From the NCBI GenBank assembly GCA_034440635.1, contig JAOTON010000972.1, positions 806,001 to 870,000 of the forward strand: a stretch of 64,000 nt of DNA, read 5' to 3'. Numbering within the stretch: position 1 is the stretch's first letter; each line of letters opens with the position of its first letter. Of this stretch, positions 1 through 11,846 are shown piece by piece. The notes below the pieces were generated by a model, which was not told where the DNA came from, searched no databases, and saw only the letters and a list, made by a program, of their open reading frames with translations. The translations under genes were made by a program, and so were the position numbers. This stretch comes from Lepas anatifera. Taxonomy: Eukaryota > Arthropoda > Thecostraca > Lepadidae.

Positions 1-30
1 GGTACCCGCCCCCGTCAATGCGCGTGTTAA
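1..30. mobile_element. Right end of a TTAA-bounded DNA element (truncated by window start)
   Basis: The first 26 bases end in TCAATGCGCGTG and are followed by TTAA (27-30). This is almost the same as the right terminus of the complete element at 59538-60330 (CAATGCGCGTG before TTAA). Only the terminus lies in the window. Confidence 0.6.
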
Positions 31-543
31 ATAAGCCTCTTTCAGTACAGACCTAGTTTTTTACACTAAAACATAATCTTATTCATGCACCAGCAGCTTT
101 TGAAAATGCATTTACAATTAATTTTGAGACATGGACTTTAAGACATACATCAGGAACGTAAAAGCATGAAGCTCTAGCCTTCTATCTGTTACTCATGCCA
201 GGGTCAAAATCAAGTTACTTAAACCTGTATCAATATTCATAATCAAATATTGAATAATGTTACAGTTGGAAACATCCATGCTGTACTGTCATATTATGAA
301 TCTCCTGATGATAATATGGGTAAACAAAATATAAATTGTGATAGCCTATTTATTACTTCCATATTGTCAGTATACCATTTCAAAGGAAGGCATTTAATCG
401 ATGTGCGGCTAACATTATATTGATAATAACACCTAGCTCTAGCTAGAACCTTCTTTCCAGAAACTTTCTGCTTCAGGTAAAAAAACTAATCTATGGAGCC
501 ATTCCCATGTCCTCTACGAAAAATGGTCAAGTAAGTATGTCAG
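31..543. other. Intergenic or intronic sequence, nothing recognised
   Basis: AT-rich sequence with no open frame of note, no splice-bounded exon and no repeat that I can match elsewhere in the window. Confidence 0.4.
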
Positions 544-551
544 GTACAAAC

Positions 552-2203
552 CAGAGATGCGGAGCCGAGAAAATTTTGGACGGCTCTGGCTCCGGCTCCG
601 GTCCGGGGTTATGATTCTGGCTCCGGCTCCGGCCCCGGTCCCGGCTCCGGGTTCAAGTGTCCTTACAGCTCCGGCTCCGGCTCCGGGCAAAATAGTGGGC
701 TCCGACCGGCTCCAGCTCCGGCTCCGGCAATGTACCTATATCTAAAATGTGATCGACACGTTCTCAAGGGCGTGGAAGTCCATCAGATACAAAGCGATTA
801 TGTATTTGTACGAATGAAAAATGGCGACTGGATGAACGAACGCTCTTCATCAGATGCCAAAGGCCAGTGAACCTCAAGACTGGACCAACCTACACTGCAG
901 TGTATTCGTATGGCAAATTGCTCTGCACTGTTATGGCAAACAGAAATATGGGTCAGACATACCCGCAAACCCACATAAAAAATTAAAGATAAAACGATCA
1001 AGTAAAGCTTGGACAGCCCGCAAAGAAAAATTTCGATGAGCTAACAATATTCAACATCGAAAAACACATCAGATAGGCTGGTGGCCTAATTCCTTTTCGA
1101 GAAAAATCGAAACCAACCACCCTACTGCCCAGTGCCCAGGGCCCAGCAGCTGGTTCGCTCACTAAACCACCCAATCGCGGTAGGAGCGGAGCAGCAACAT
1201 TGCCTTCAATATGTCTGCTCTTAGTCTGGACCTGAGATCAGTCAGCAGTAGCTTCATCGCAAAACATGACATCACTATTTACACGGCCGTTGCTACGCCG
1301 TCGCTGATGACGTCACTGCAACCATGTGCGTGTCAACTCGCTGTCCAGAATGGACGGGAAATTCGGGATGTTGATTTTCTAACGGATGTGATGGGTAGGT
1401 TTGAGGCACGGTTGCAATGAAGGTTAGGTTTTTGGATAGATAAATGTTTGAGAATAATAAAAAAACAAAAAACATACACTTTCATAATCAAGGGCGGATG
1501 CAGAACCGAGTTTTGGGGGAAAACCCAAATATGCCTCTCCCCTTTCAGGGGAGGGGGAAAGGGGACGGGACGTGCGATTTCGGTTCTCGACAGACCTAGT
1601 ATAAGCTACTTCTCCGAGTACATGATAGCTCTCCTGGGGGGAGCAAATATTTTATTGCTCGACAGACCTAGTGTAAACACATTTTTTCAAAAAATTGTTC
1701 GGCCTTTTGGGGACCAAAAGATAGTCTGACCCCCTTTTCCAGGGCTTTGGCGGGGCATGGCCGGAATGGCCTCGTCCCTGCGTCTGCCAACAGGGGCGGA
1801 TGCAGGCCGACGGTATGGGATAAATTGTGAAAACATATGGTTTTTGAAGAAAATCGGAAAAAATCGCCAAAAAAATGGGCGATCTGGGGGAAAATGTGGA
1901 TCCGCCAGTGCCCCCAATGCTTTCATTTGTTGCCGATTTCTGCCCGTGCTAAATGACCGGAGCGCATCCCCTGCCCGAGAGTGAGACCGTCTACGGAACA
2001 CCCAAGTTGCAATATTTCACTAATCTCGATATGCATAACATATTGAGAAAATGTAATATTTCAGGTGAATAAATGTGTTTCCATGCGACATCTCACGAGG
2101 TAAAATGTGACCTTTTCACTTTTGATTTTTGGTAATTTTAGAGCTCTTTGGGAGCTGGAGCTGGACCCTTTCTGACGGCTCCGGCTCCGGCTCCGCATCC
2201 CTG
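552..2203 (+). mobile_element. Composite non-autonomous hAT-like element, copy 1
   Basis: The element starts CAGAGATGCGGAGCC and ends GGCTCCGCATCCCTG, giving inverted termini. It is flanked by the perfect 8-bp duplication GTACAAAC (544-551 and 2204-2211), the hallmark of hAT transposition. Both ends carry tandem GGAGCC/GGCTCC hexamers (about 570-730 and 2177-2196). The interior contains older nested MITEs (1489-1910) and has no transposase-like frame. The second copy at 6005-8476 is in the opposite orientation and shares the same nested insertions, so the composite was mobile as a unit. Membership of hAT is inferred from the CAGRG-type ends and the 8-bp duplication. Confidence 0.9.
1489..1910 (+). 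mobile_element. Nested hAT-like MITEs inside composite copy 1
   Basis: Two small elements are stacked. One starts CAAGGGCGGATGCAG at 1489 and resembles the free-standing MITE at 5044-5344. The other (1791-1910) starts CAGGGGCGGATGCAGG and ends GGATCCGCCAGTG. Its flanks (TCTGCCAA on the left; CCCGCCAA in copy 2, eroded here) fit an 8-bp duplication lying in the right end of the first MITE. The order of insertion was therefore MITE into composite, then MITE into MITE. Confidence 0.6.
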
Positions 2204-2211
2204 GTACAAAC

Positions 2212-3819
2212 TATCTGGTGGAAGCCCATAATTATCAAATTGGCCTGTTAATGCCAAATGCAAAAACAAATTTTGATATGTTTAACACATCCACAGCTTC
2301 ATCTTGCTCTTTCATTGCCCAAAAATACAGAATCACAGAAAAGCTAGTATAAGCAAGGGAACAGGCACAAAGAAAACATGCTTTTGATGAAAGTACTTCA
2401 AAACATAGATTAGTCAGTTGTGGGGAGATACTGGGAAGAGAGGTCAGCCTTAGAAGGAACCCTTGAAATTGCGCCAAAACATGAATATACTTGACATTAT
2501 TTGTTACATTTTCCCTGTGGAGATACTTCCCTGGCCTCTATGAAATAAAACTTCTTCTATTATAAGCTTTGAACATAACTGCACTTTCCTCCCACCACAC
2601 TCAAAAATGCACAGCAACATAGAAACACAGAACACAAAAACAGACTACCCAAAATTACAGACTTTAGTTACCCCAAATTCCGCGGCCTTGAGCAGCTTGT
2701 AAAGTTTTGCAATTGCAAAGCCAGTAAAGCGTCATATATGAAACAAGTGCGCAGAACGGCGGCCTATTCTCAGTAACAAAACAAATGCACCACACACTTT
2801 GTGCTTATTTTTTAGATCTGTGAAGTTTTTGAAATATATTTTCAACAGTTTTGAAATAGTTTTACTGAAATAAACTAACTTTTCTGCTAAATGTTTGTGA
2901 AAAATATTGCCACTAATGAATGCTCTAATACAGACAAGCATGGCGCTTCAGATACCTTCTAAGCGCAAGCCCATAAGATACAACAAAACAAACAGAAATA
3001 GTGTTCAAGCCCGCATAGTGGTGTGGATGGATTGTAGTCGTTTTTTGGATCAATTTTACTTTTGGTGGAGATTAGTGCAATCTTTTTCTTCCATATTTGG
3101 TGTGAACCTGTTGAAAACTAGTGGTTCTGTATGGCTGGTGGTTTGAGAATTCTATATTGCTGGTGGTTTGAGAATTCTATATGGCTGGTGGGCCTTGTTG
3201 GCTTACCTTCTTTGCAGACCAGACTGACCCAAGCAGAACAATCTTTTGACTATCTTCCAAGCTGTCTAGTGACTAAACAAAAGAAAATGCTAAAAATATA
3301 TCAATAGAGGGATAATGTGAAGGATTTTTGGTTCATTCTCAGCCCCTCTGCCATGATATTCTGAAAATTTTTAGCTGAAAACTTGTCATTGCTCTCTCCT
3401 CTATTCATCAACATCATTGGAACTCTATTTTGAGGCTCGTGCCAGCACATCATGATTTATAAAAATGCAATGATGGAGGAAATGTCTGATATGAGTGGGC
3501 TTATTTCATCCCGATTCTTATAGCTACCATGTGCATACTTCTATCTAGAATGTCCTGTGTTTTTATAAGGTGATGCTGGTCATTACCTGAAGTCAGCTTG
3601 CATCATAAGCAAGTTATGTTTCATACTGTGTGTTTTTTTCAGTATCATTTTCTGCTGAATTATTAAGATAGCTGAGGCTACTGATGCTGCTTGCACCTTT
3701 TTTAATATGGTTTTGGGTGCAACCAAAACTTTTTCCTGGATAAATTTGCTTAAAACATGTATTTGAAACAGCTTTAAAGTAAATACGTGTTGTATATAGC
3801 ATGTTATGGTTTTTCCATG
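2212..3819. other. Non-coding stretch, nothing recognised
   Basis: AT-rich sequence without a supported exon. A short tandem duplication of a GGCTGGTGGTTTGAGAATTC unit occurs around 3130-3190. Confidence 0.4.
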
Positions 3820-3949
3820 ATACCGGGCCTTCCCGGGCATGGTAAGCCATTTCTTCCATAACCCGGGCTTGTGACGGGCTTCTAAAATCAGCAGCAGACC
3901 GGGCCCGGGACCGGGCCTGCAAAATTTCCCGAAACTCTCACCTCTACTG
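3820..3949. mobile_element. Possible hAT-like element end with CCCGGG-rich subterminal repeats
   Basis: Read on the minus strand the segment starts CAGTAGAGGTGAGAG, then AAATTTTGC, then GGCCCGG/CCCGGGC repeats. This parallels the layout of the ends of the composite at 552-2203, but with a different GC-rich repeat. No second end or target duplication was located. Confidence 0.3.
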
Positions 3950-4666
3950 CACATGGAATACCAAAAACAGTGTATGGGGTGGGGGAGGGTCTGTCAATCT
4001 TCAACCTTCTGCTGACAAGAAAATGTATCTTAAAGTTCAGTTAGTTTACAATTTGACTGCTGTCGAGTAACTTTTACATGAAAAGTGGGGGGAGGGGATG
4101 GCTTGGCTCCCTTTTCCGACGAGTATGGACTGATCAATGCTTAATCCAGAAAATATTGGTGAGATGGGGGAAGCTTGATTAAATTACTTATCAGGATTTT
4201 GGTATCGTCATCCGAATTAAGAAAGCACCACTCCACAAATAAGACCGAAGGTAGAGTGAGAGATTACATTTTTGGATGTATATGGCTGTGGTAATTTATA
4301 CATTCGGCACCTCACTCGCATGAGGCATGAGTTTGGGCTGAGGATGTGTCCTCCAATTGTGCACCAGAGGTGATGAACACTTCAAACTTCTGCACTCGTT
4401 GGCGTGCTTTCACTTTTTCTTCAATTTTCAATACGACCATTCATATTTTGGGGTAAAACAGGTGGCTGACGTTTAAAACGTTTCAGAACTGTGCTCTACA
4501 ACCCTCATTTTCCTCTGGGTAACATTCCTCCTATCTCGGGATATCAATTGGTTTGCATAGGGGAAACAATAGTCCTGTTCAAAAGCGATAGGATTTACTA
4601 GCTTTTGGGCGATTCCCACTCTGGGTGCTCGCGCGCCTCGGTCTTTCTGGGATGCGACAGCAGGGC
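3950..4666. other. Non-coding stretch, nothing recognised
   Basis: No supported exon, RNA gene or repeat was seen here. Confidence 0.4.
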
Positions 4667-4802
4667 CGCACGAGGGGCAGCACTCAGTCCGTTACAGACC
4701 CGCAAGAGGGGCAGCACTCAGTCCATTACAGACCCGCAAGAGGGGCAGCACTCAGTCCATTACAGACCCGCACGAGGGGCAGCACTCAGTCCGTTACAGA
4801 CC
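4667..4802 (+). repeat. Minisatellite, four 34-bp units
   Basis: Four head-to-tail copies of a 34-bp unit (core GAGGGGCAGCACTCAGTCC) differ only at CGCAC/CGCAAG and CCG/CCA positions. Outer units match each other and inner units match each other, which suggests stepwise duplication. Because 34 is not a multiple of three, each frame across the array reads differently, so the open frames crossing it are artefacts. Confidence 0.9.
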
Positions 4803-5043
4803 CGCCGGCCTGAAGTGCCATTCAGTGCAGTTTGCGGTCTCTTTCACGGTAAAACAGACGCGTGCTCAGGTTTGTACAAGCGGGGTAAAATGGCGGTAAT
4901 TTATTTTGTATTTTGATAAGATGTAGGCTGAGCCCAGAAGAAAGCAACAGTTATTCGTTCTGAAGCCCAATCTTACAGGGTGCTCTCCAAGACGTCAGAC
5001 CGGGCACCGCTCATGCGCGCTCCTTCTGCCGCGTGGGGACAAT

Positions 5044-5344
5044 CAAGGGCGAACGCAGACCCAAGTTTTTTTTGGGGGGGCAACCCATGTCTGCCTCTCC
5101 TTCGGGGGGGTGGGACGTGCAATTTGGGTGCTCGACAGACCTGGTATAAGCTACCTCCAAGTACATGATCGCTCCCCTGGGGAGGGGGGGTGGAAGCGAA
5201 GATTTTTTTGCTCTACAGACCTAGTGTAAACACATTTTTTCAAAAATTTCTCCGGCGTTTGGGGGGCCTAAAGATAGTTTGCCCCTCCCCCTCCAGCGCT
5301 TTGGGTGGCCATGGCCGGAATGCCCCCCCCTGCGTCCGCCAGTG
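5044..5344 (+). mobile_element. hAT-like MITE, 301 bp
   Basis: It starts CAAGGGCGAACGCAG and ends CTGCGTCCGCCAGTG, forming imperfect inverted termini. The 8-bp duplication GGGACAAT is perfect (5036-5043 and 5345-5352). It is the free-standing relative of the MITE nested at 1489 in the composite hAT element. There is no coding capacity. Confidence 0.85.
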
Positions 5345-5352
5345 GGGACAAT

Positions 5353-6004
5353 GGTAACGTGCACGCCGGCCGGCCGCGCCCGGAGCGTGGGAATTGCCCG
5401 AGTAGCCGGCCCATGCCATTGCGTGTAAACAGGACTAATGCTAGTTTTTCTGACCCCCGACCCGACCACCCAGTGTGGTCAATCACATCGACGACTTCTA
5501 TGTGTACGTCCGATGTGCAGTGCATGGGGTCCATCAAAACGGCAAGCATGCCGCGTTGCTGTGTTGTACATCCTTGAAAACATATATCCCAGCATGTCCA
5601 TCAAGTTAAGCAGTAGATCGCTAAGAAAGGCCGTTTTGATGAGCGGATATTGCTGTAGGAAAATCAACAAGTGGAGTAACCTGGTGTAATTTTCAATCCA
5701 GTCAGCTCAGCATGACAAATTTATTCTTACAATTTGACCCAATGCATCGAATGTTATTCGATTAGTCGTAACGAGGAGAATTGAACGATACCTAGCACTT
5801 GGCTCTAACTTGCCCAGTGAGCGCTGGAGCGAAACAGTCATCGTATCTGCTACCTTCTTTGACTTATCATAACCCGAATATTGACTCGTGTCAAACAAGT
5901 GACATATATAGTCTCGAAATCTTTTTCTACGGCCAGTGTGCGACGGTTCATGTCTTTTCGCCATCCAGCATAGGAGTCGAAATCGACGGGCGGGGGCTCG
6001 AAAC
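5353..6004. other. Non-coding stretch between transposons
   Basis: No exon or repeat was recognised. The last eight bases (5997-6004, CTCGAAAC) are the left target duplication of the next element. Confidence 0.4.
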
Positions 6005-8476
6005 CAGGGATGCGGAGCCGGAGCCGGTCGGAGCCGACCATTCTGCCCGGAGCCGGAGCCGCCGAAACACTTTTCATCGGAGTCGGAGCCGTCAGAAAAG
6101 GTCCGGCTCCGGCTCCCAAAGAGCTCTAAAATTACAAAAAATCAAACGCGAAATGGTCACATTTTACCTCGTGAGATGTCGCATGGCAACACATTTATTT
6201 ACCTGAAATACTACATTTTCTCAATATGTTATGTATATCGAGATTAGTGAAATATTGCAACTAGGGTGTTCCGTAGACGGTCTCACTCTCGGGCAGGGGA
6301 TGCACTCCGGCCATTTAGCATGGCCGGAGAATGGCATGGCAGAAATTGGCAACAAATGAAAGCATTGGCGGGCACTGGCGGATCCATGGGGGGGCAAAAA
6401 GACATTTGCCCCCGAACCGCCCATTTTTTGGCCATTTTTGCCGATTTTCTTCAAAAACCATATGTTTTTCACGATATACCCCATACCGTCGGCCTGCATC
6501 CGCCCCTGTTGGCAGACGCAGGGACGAGGCCATTCCGGCCATGCCCCCAAAGCCCTGGAAAAGGGGGCCAGACTATCTTTTGGCCCCCCAAAGGCCGAAG
6601 AATTTTTTTGAAAAAGGTGTTTACACTAGGTCTGTCGAGCGATAAAATATTTGCTCCCTCCCACCCCCTTCCCCCCCAGGAGAGCTATCATGTACTCGGA
6701 GAAGTAGTTTATACGAGGTTTGTCGAGAACCGAAATCGCACGTCCCGTCCCCCCTCCCAAAGGGGGAGAGGCAGATTTGGGTTTACCCCCCAAAACTCGG
6801 TTCTGCGTCCGCCCTTGATTATGATAGTGTATGGTTTTTGTTTCTTAAATTATTCTCCAAACATTGATCTATCCAAAAACCTAAGTTCCATTGCAACCGT
6901 GCCTCAAACCTACCCATCACATCCGTTAGAAAATCAACATCCCGAATTTCTTGTCCATTCTGGACGGCAAGTGGACACGCACATGGTTGCAGTGACGTCA
7001 TCAGCGACGCCGTAGCAACGGCCGTGTAAATAGTATTGTCATGTTTTGCGATGAAGCTACTGCTTACTGATCTCAGGTCCAGACTAAGAGCAGACATATT
7101 GGAGGCAATGTTGCTGCTCCGCTCCAACCGCGATTGCAGGGGCGTAGCCAGGGGGGCGGCAGGGACAGCCGCCCCTCCCTGAGGGCCCGAAGGGCCCCTC
7201 TAAGGACACGAGCCGGGCGAAGCGCGGCTTGCCCGCACTATGCTCTGTGACCAAATTTGGCATTTTATACCAGATAGGGCCCCCCTTAAGCCCTCTCCAG
7301 CACTCAATTCTGTAACAAGCAGGACCCTTTTTACCCATCAGGGCCCTTTTGCGCTGTCGCAGGGGCCTTTTCGGGGCGCCGCCCCTCCCTGAGCGAAATC
7401 CTGGCTACGCCCCTGCGCGATTGGGTGGTGTAATGATCGAAACAGCTGCTGGGCCCTGGGCACTGGACGGTAGGATGGTTGGTTTCGATTTTTCTCGAAA
7501 AGGAATTAGACCATCAGCCTATCTGATGTGTTTTTCGATGTTGAACACTGTTAGCTCATCGAAATTTTTCTTTGCGGTTCGTCCAAGCTTTACTTGATCG
7601 TTGTATCTTTAATTTTTTATGTGGGTTTGCGGGCATGTCTGACCCACGGTTCCTATAGATACGGTTCCGGACATGACAGCCAGCTGACTGCCTGATTTGG
7701 CAGCATGTTGAGGATATGGTAGTATTCTGGAGGGTTCTGGTCAAGATACCTTTGGTTCCGGTAGCATATGGTAGCATTCAGCGTTCTGATTGTTTGAGTG
7801 AAACGTTCGAAACGGGATTCTGAAGGAATTATCATGAATTTCATCGTGGATTTTCCTTGTTATAAAAGCATGTCAGGGACTATAAACTGCCGCTAGAAGA
7901 TAGCCTGACGAATTTTACGCACCAAAAATATAAATATACCCTTAAGCACCACTTAAATTTTCCCAACGGCCCGTGCCCCAAATCCCTGCAAAAAGTGCCA
8001 TTGGAATTACATATTAAATTTTGCTGGAAAAAATCTCGTAAGACCCAGAAATGGAACCTTCAAAACCCCCAGGATTATAGACAAGTAGCTCATGTCACCC
8101 CCTGTGTCTGACCCCTATTTCTGTTTGCCATAACAGTGCAGTACAGTTTGCCATACGAAAACACTGCAGTGTAGGTTGGTTCAGTTTTGAGGTTCACTGG
8201 TCTTTGGCATTTGGTCAAGAGCGTTTGTTCATCCAGTCACCATTTTTCATTCGTACAAATACATAATCACTTTGCATCTGATGGACTTCCACGCCCTTGA
8301 GAACGTGTCGATCACATTTTGGATACAGGTACATTGCCGGAGCCGGTCGGAGCCGACTATTTTGCCCGGAGCCGGAGCCGTTAGGACACTTGAACCCGGA
8401 GCCGGAGCCGAAATCATAACCCCGGACCGGAGCCGGAGCTAGAGCCGTACAAAATTTTCTCGGCTCCGCATCCCTG
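6005..8476 (-). mobile_element. Composite hAT-like element, copy 2 (inverted relative to copy 1)
   Basis: The left end is CAGGGATGCGGAGCC and the right end is GGCTCCGCATCCCTG. The 8-bp duplication CTCGAAAC is perfect (5997-6004 and 8477-8484). The element aligns with 552-2203 in reverse complement. It is longer because of a 279-bp nested MITE (7137-7415) and an extra segment around 7630-8100. A 249-codon open frame (6266-7015) covers nested MITEs and has no domain I recognise; I treat it as chance. Confidence 0.9.
7137..7415. mobile_element. hAT-like MITE nested in composite copy 2, 279 bp
   Basis: It has perfect 16-bp terminal inverted repeats (CAGGGGCGTAGCCAGG and its complement) and a perfect 8-bp duplication CGCGATTG (7129-7136 and 7416-7423). 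Copy 1 of the composite is uninterrupted at the matching place (around 1170-1180), so the empty site is in this window. Confidence 0.93.
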
Positions 8477-8484
8477 CTCGAAAC

Positions 8485-9659
8485 CCCCTTCCCACCAGGG
8501 CGAACGTGGATCGGCCTACCAGGGTGAGGGTTATGGACGCGTTACATTTGTGGTGGAAATATTTGCTGTGATATGATTGAATATAGTGTCAATGTTGTTT
8601 AAATACAAAGCTCCGGCCGCACCTGAGAAAACAGATGAGCAGCAGTGTTCAGGCGCTTACCTGGATGATGTCTTTGTCACTGGTCCTGCGGTGTTTACTA
8701 TGCAGCATCCACCGCAGCCACTGGAGGCATTCCCTACTCCTGAAGAGAGCTGACGCGATCAATGAGCTGGCCGTGCCTGGTGGCTGACAGTAACTGCGTT
8801 ACTGCAGCCAACGTAACGGACGTGCACTGGGCCATTCAGTAACTGCTTTATATGAATCACATTGTCTCTCCCGCCTCTGTTCTGTCAAGCTTGATTCGAT
8901 TTCGAAAGCCTAGGCTCTTGAGGGTTAACTATTCTATAAATCTCTCTCTTTACAAAGATAACTGGCTGTGGCAGTGGTAAACATACCTACTAATTTTTTA
9001 TCTGTCCTAAAACTGCGATCAAAAACAGATTGAGGGACAATGAATCAGACATCGGCATGGAGGTCGCGATTGGCACTCAGAGCCTCTATCTCTCTCCCAA
9101 CATAAAGCGCTGAATGAGTATACGTCTAACTGCAAACAAACATCAATAATTGTTTACATATTTCAAAACTCCAACTCTAAGCACTTATTCCTTAAATCAG
9201 TCCATCTCTCATTTGTATTTGTATTCATCGATAATTTACACTTAATTGCAGTAGCCCTTCCAATGCTGTCCCCATGAGATAGACAATCAGAATACTATGA
9301 AAGGAGATGGTGCAGGATAAGGATGGTTAAGAATGAGAATGGGACAAGGAACACGCAGGGCGGGGCAGCGCAGCCGCACCGACGCAGATGCTCTCAGCCC
9401 CGGGTGAGGTAAGGATGCTTGGAGAAGGGGAAGCACCGGTGACAATGAAATAAAAAAGCTAAGAATATGATGCTGAACGTTCGGTCGATACATGTTTCTA
9501 GGTCAGTTCACGTGCACATCGTGTAGGTTCTCAAATTATAATTGTTCCAACATATATGATCCTTGGGTATTTCTGTGTTCCTGTATAAATTTTGTCTTCG
9601 AGTTATACATAACTTTTTTCTGCATTCCTCTATAAATATTGTCTTCGAGTTGTATGTAT
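8485..9659. other. Non-coding stretch, nothing recognised
   Basis: No supported gene. Open frames here are short and have no recognisable domain. Confidence 0.35.
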
Positions 9660-10083
9660 CTTGAGTCTTGTATCCTGGTAGTCTTGAAATAATATCAACC
9701 GGTCAAGGCCTTGTTCTCCCTATTAATTTCCAATGGAGAGGTCATGGTCCGTGCCTGACCCTAGTTCATCGATATGAAAAATCCCGGAATACATTTTGTA
9801 GTACTCGGTGGGCCCATTATGTGGTATGGGTTTCAATTGGAACTCATCACAGTTCTTACTTATGATATCTTAAACTTCTCTGGATGTGAGATCACTTGAC
9901 CTACACTGGTGACCTGACCTGGGATGTCCTAACTTTAAAATTTTGGGAAGTTTCAGAATTGATCAAGGTTTAGGCATGTCAATTAAGGCAGCGGGCTGCA
10001 GTTTTTTTGTACCACCGGAATCCCCGAGGAGGGGTGGGGTGTCCGAACACCCCTCCAACCGGGTGGGGGGGGGTTAACACGTC
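9660..10083 (+). mobile_element. Fragment of an AGGTCA-rich TTAA element
   Basis: Sequence around 9720-9900 closely matches the interior of the complete element at 59538-60330 (about 60000-60150), including CGGTGGGCCCATTATGTG and nearby TGACC motifs. The right boundary is uncertain; a TTAACACG string begins at 10074. Non-coding. Confidence 0.55.
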
Positions 10084-10631
10084 CGCTGTCAAATGAAAGC
10101 CCATTTAAGACCCACAGAATGGGCCAGGACCTTCTTTGTATGTTAAGGCAGGGATGACGATCCTGATTGAATATGGAATCGGCTATCTTCCAATCCGGAT
10201 GGTCACGAGCTCGATGGAGGACTTTTAGCTCAAGTGGCTCTGATATAGCCAGGGTGTTTTGTGCTGTGCGTCTGGAGGAAATTATCTCCTTTCGTCACAC
10301 ACATGTTCATCAAACCGCAACCGGATGTTCCTCATGGACTTTCCTACATATTGAGCGTTGTTTTGATACCGGTAATGTATTGCACATTCTAGTTGATACA
10401 CAACATTTGTTCTGCGTGCAGTCGCGTTTGAACCAAAGTTGTATAGATATCACCCCTAACCCGCGGACATTTTCGCGTAGAAATGGCCAGTCTAAGAGGT
10501 GACAACTTAAGTTTGGTTTCTTGCTGTTCTTCCAGACTAAGTGTATTTTCAGGTTGGGTTTCTTTACGACGCTTTTGATTTTACGGGGCAGCAAGTCGTA
10601 TACGTGCGGTATGGTTACGAACCCGCAATAA

Positions 10632-10811
10632 TAATAATTGTTGGGGTTTAACGACGCACCAACTGCCAGGGTCATATGGCGTCGCCAACTCTCACCCTGT
10701 TGGAAGGGATTTTGGGGATCAGATCGACTTATTCAGAGGCTCCGCCCGGACTTGAAGCCGGGACCGGTGGCTTAGAAGACAAGGGTGCTATCCACTAAGC
10801 CACCTCATCCC
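10632..10811 (-). repeat. tRNA-derived SINE, family 1, full length
   Basis: Read on the minus strand it has a tRNA-like head with box A (TAGTGGATAGCACC), an anticodon-loop-like CTTCTAA (Arg-TCT type) and box B (degenerate GGTTCAAGTCC). A body with GTTGGTGCGTCGTTAAACCCC and an (ATT)n tail follows. It is flanked by a perfect 14-bp duplication CGAACCCGCAATAA (10618-10631 and 10812-10825), as expected of target-primed insertion. It sits inside the PLE relic. Confidence 0.9.
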
Positions 10812-11137
10812 CGAACCCGCAATAAGACTCTCTGCCCTATTTGTCTTGCATTTCCTATTACCTGTCCTTGTTTGTGTAACTTCCCTCAAGACGCACCTTT
10901 TAAAAAATTCTGAATGATACCCAGTTTTGAGAAGTAAGCTCCAAACCTTATCTACGCTTTTTCTCTCTTTATCTATGCTTGGGCTATCCATTGCTCTGTG
11001 AAACATGCTCCTGATAATGCTTGTGGCTTGTTGAGGTCGGACGAGCAGATGTGCTATGTAGCATTATCGTCGAGTTTATTGGCTTGATGTAGAGCTCTGT
11101 CTCCATCGTAGTGTTTTCGCCATGTGCTTCTACTGTT

Positions 11138-11304
11138 CAGGTGGGCACAAAATCCTAACGGTGGGCACCGATTTTCCCATCCTGGGGCGGGAAGCGACAT
11201 TTTAAGGGGCTCAGTCGACCGTTCAGGGGACGCTGTGACCATTTCAGGGGGCGCCGAGGGTCGATGGGGGGAGGCACGTGCCCCCTTTGCCCCCTGGATC
11301 CACG
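11138..11304. mobile_element. MITE fragment inserted in the PLE relic
   Basis: The segment starts around CAGGTGGGCACAAAATCC and ends CTGGATCCACG. Blocks resembling AAGCGACATTT, GACCATTTCAGGGGGCG and GTGCCCCC recur in the MITEs at 21861-22303 and 22610-22810. It breaks the PLE reading frame just after the PYLDTSI motif. Boundaries are approximate. Confidence 0.5.
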
Positions 11305-11846
11305 TATGGACGTATCCAAATATGGTACCCCACCTCCACTACCCATGTCCTCCATGGGAAATTGTAGGTGGGAATGCCTATTGTGCATATAGCTAAGGAA
11401 CTTATCGAATGCTTCCTGCCCATGCGAGAAGATGCCTTCATAATCGTCAATGTATGTACCTTACCGAGAACTCTGGTTTGACAGGACATGTGGCTGACAT
11501 ATAAGTTTCAAAGAAATCTAAGAACAGAATGACACTAAGGCAAGTGCACATTATTTCCTCATAGCTTACCCTAATTTATGTCCGTAGTACCGATCCAGAA
11601 ATCAGAAAACATTGTCAAACAATGAGAAAACCCGTTATGTCGTCCTTGGTCAAACCAGAAGGGTTGATGTTCTGTGAATAGTCATCCTATTTTGTTTCTA
11701 ACGGGTTTATTCCCTCGTGAACGGGTGTGTTCTCATTCAAATTGACAACACCTGTGCTGAGGGAATTCCTAACTGCTGGTATACGCCCTCTGACTGGGAA
11801 TAATTCTAAATTTATGCTTAACTTGTTTAACTTTTCAAATCGGACA

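Larger units (their letters stand above)
10150..11510 (-). pseudogene. Broken Penelope-like element: RT and GIY-YIG endonuclease remnants
   Basis: PLEs encode a reverse transcriptase followed by a GIY-YIG endonuclease. On the minus strand, 11490-11300 reads a catalytic YIDD box (complement of 11443-11454) followed by residues ending in PYLDTSI, typical of PLE RT. Farther downstream, 10370-10306 reads AQYVGKSMRNIRLRFDEH, a GIY-YIG core. Frameshifts and stops break the frame. A MITE (about 11138-11304) and a SINE (10632-10811) interrupt it. Only the 3' half of the polyprotein is present. It is a dead copy. Confidence 0.75.

Noticed and set aside
4605..4916. Open frame of 103 codons
   Set aside because: Produced by the 34-bp tandem repeat; period not a multiple of three, no domain.
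6266..7015. Open frame of 249 codons
   Set aside because: It runs through nested MITEs of the composite hAT-like element, has no domain, and the matching frame in copy 1 is not conserved.
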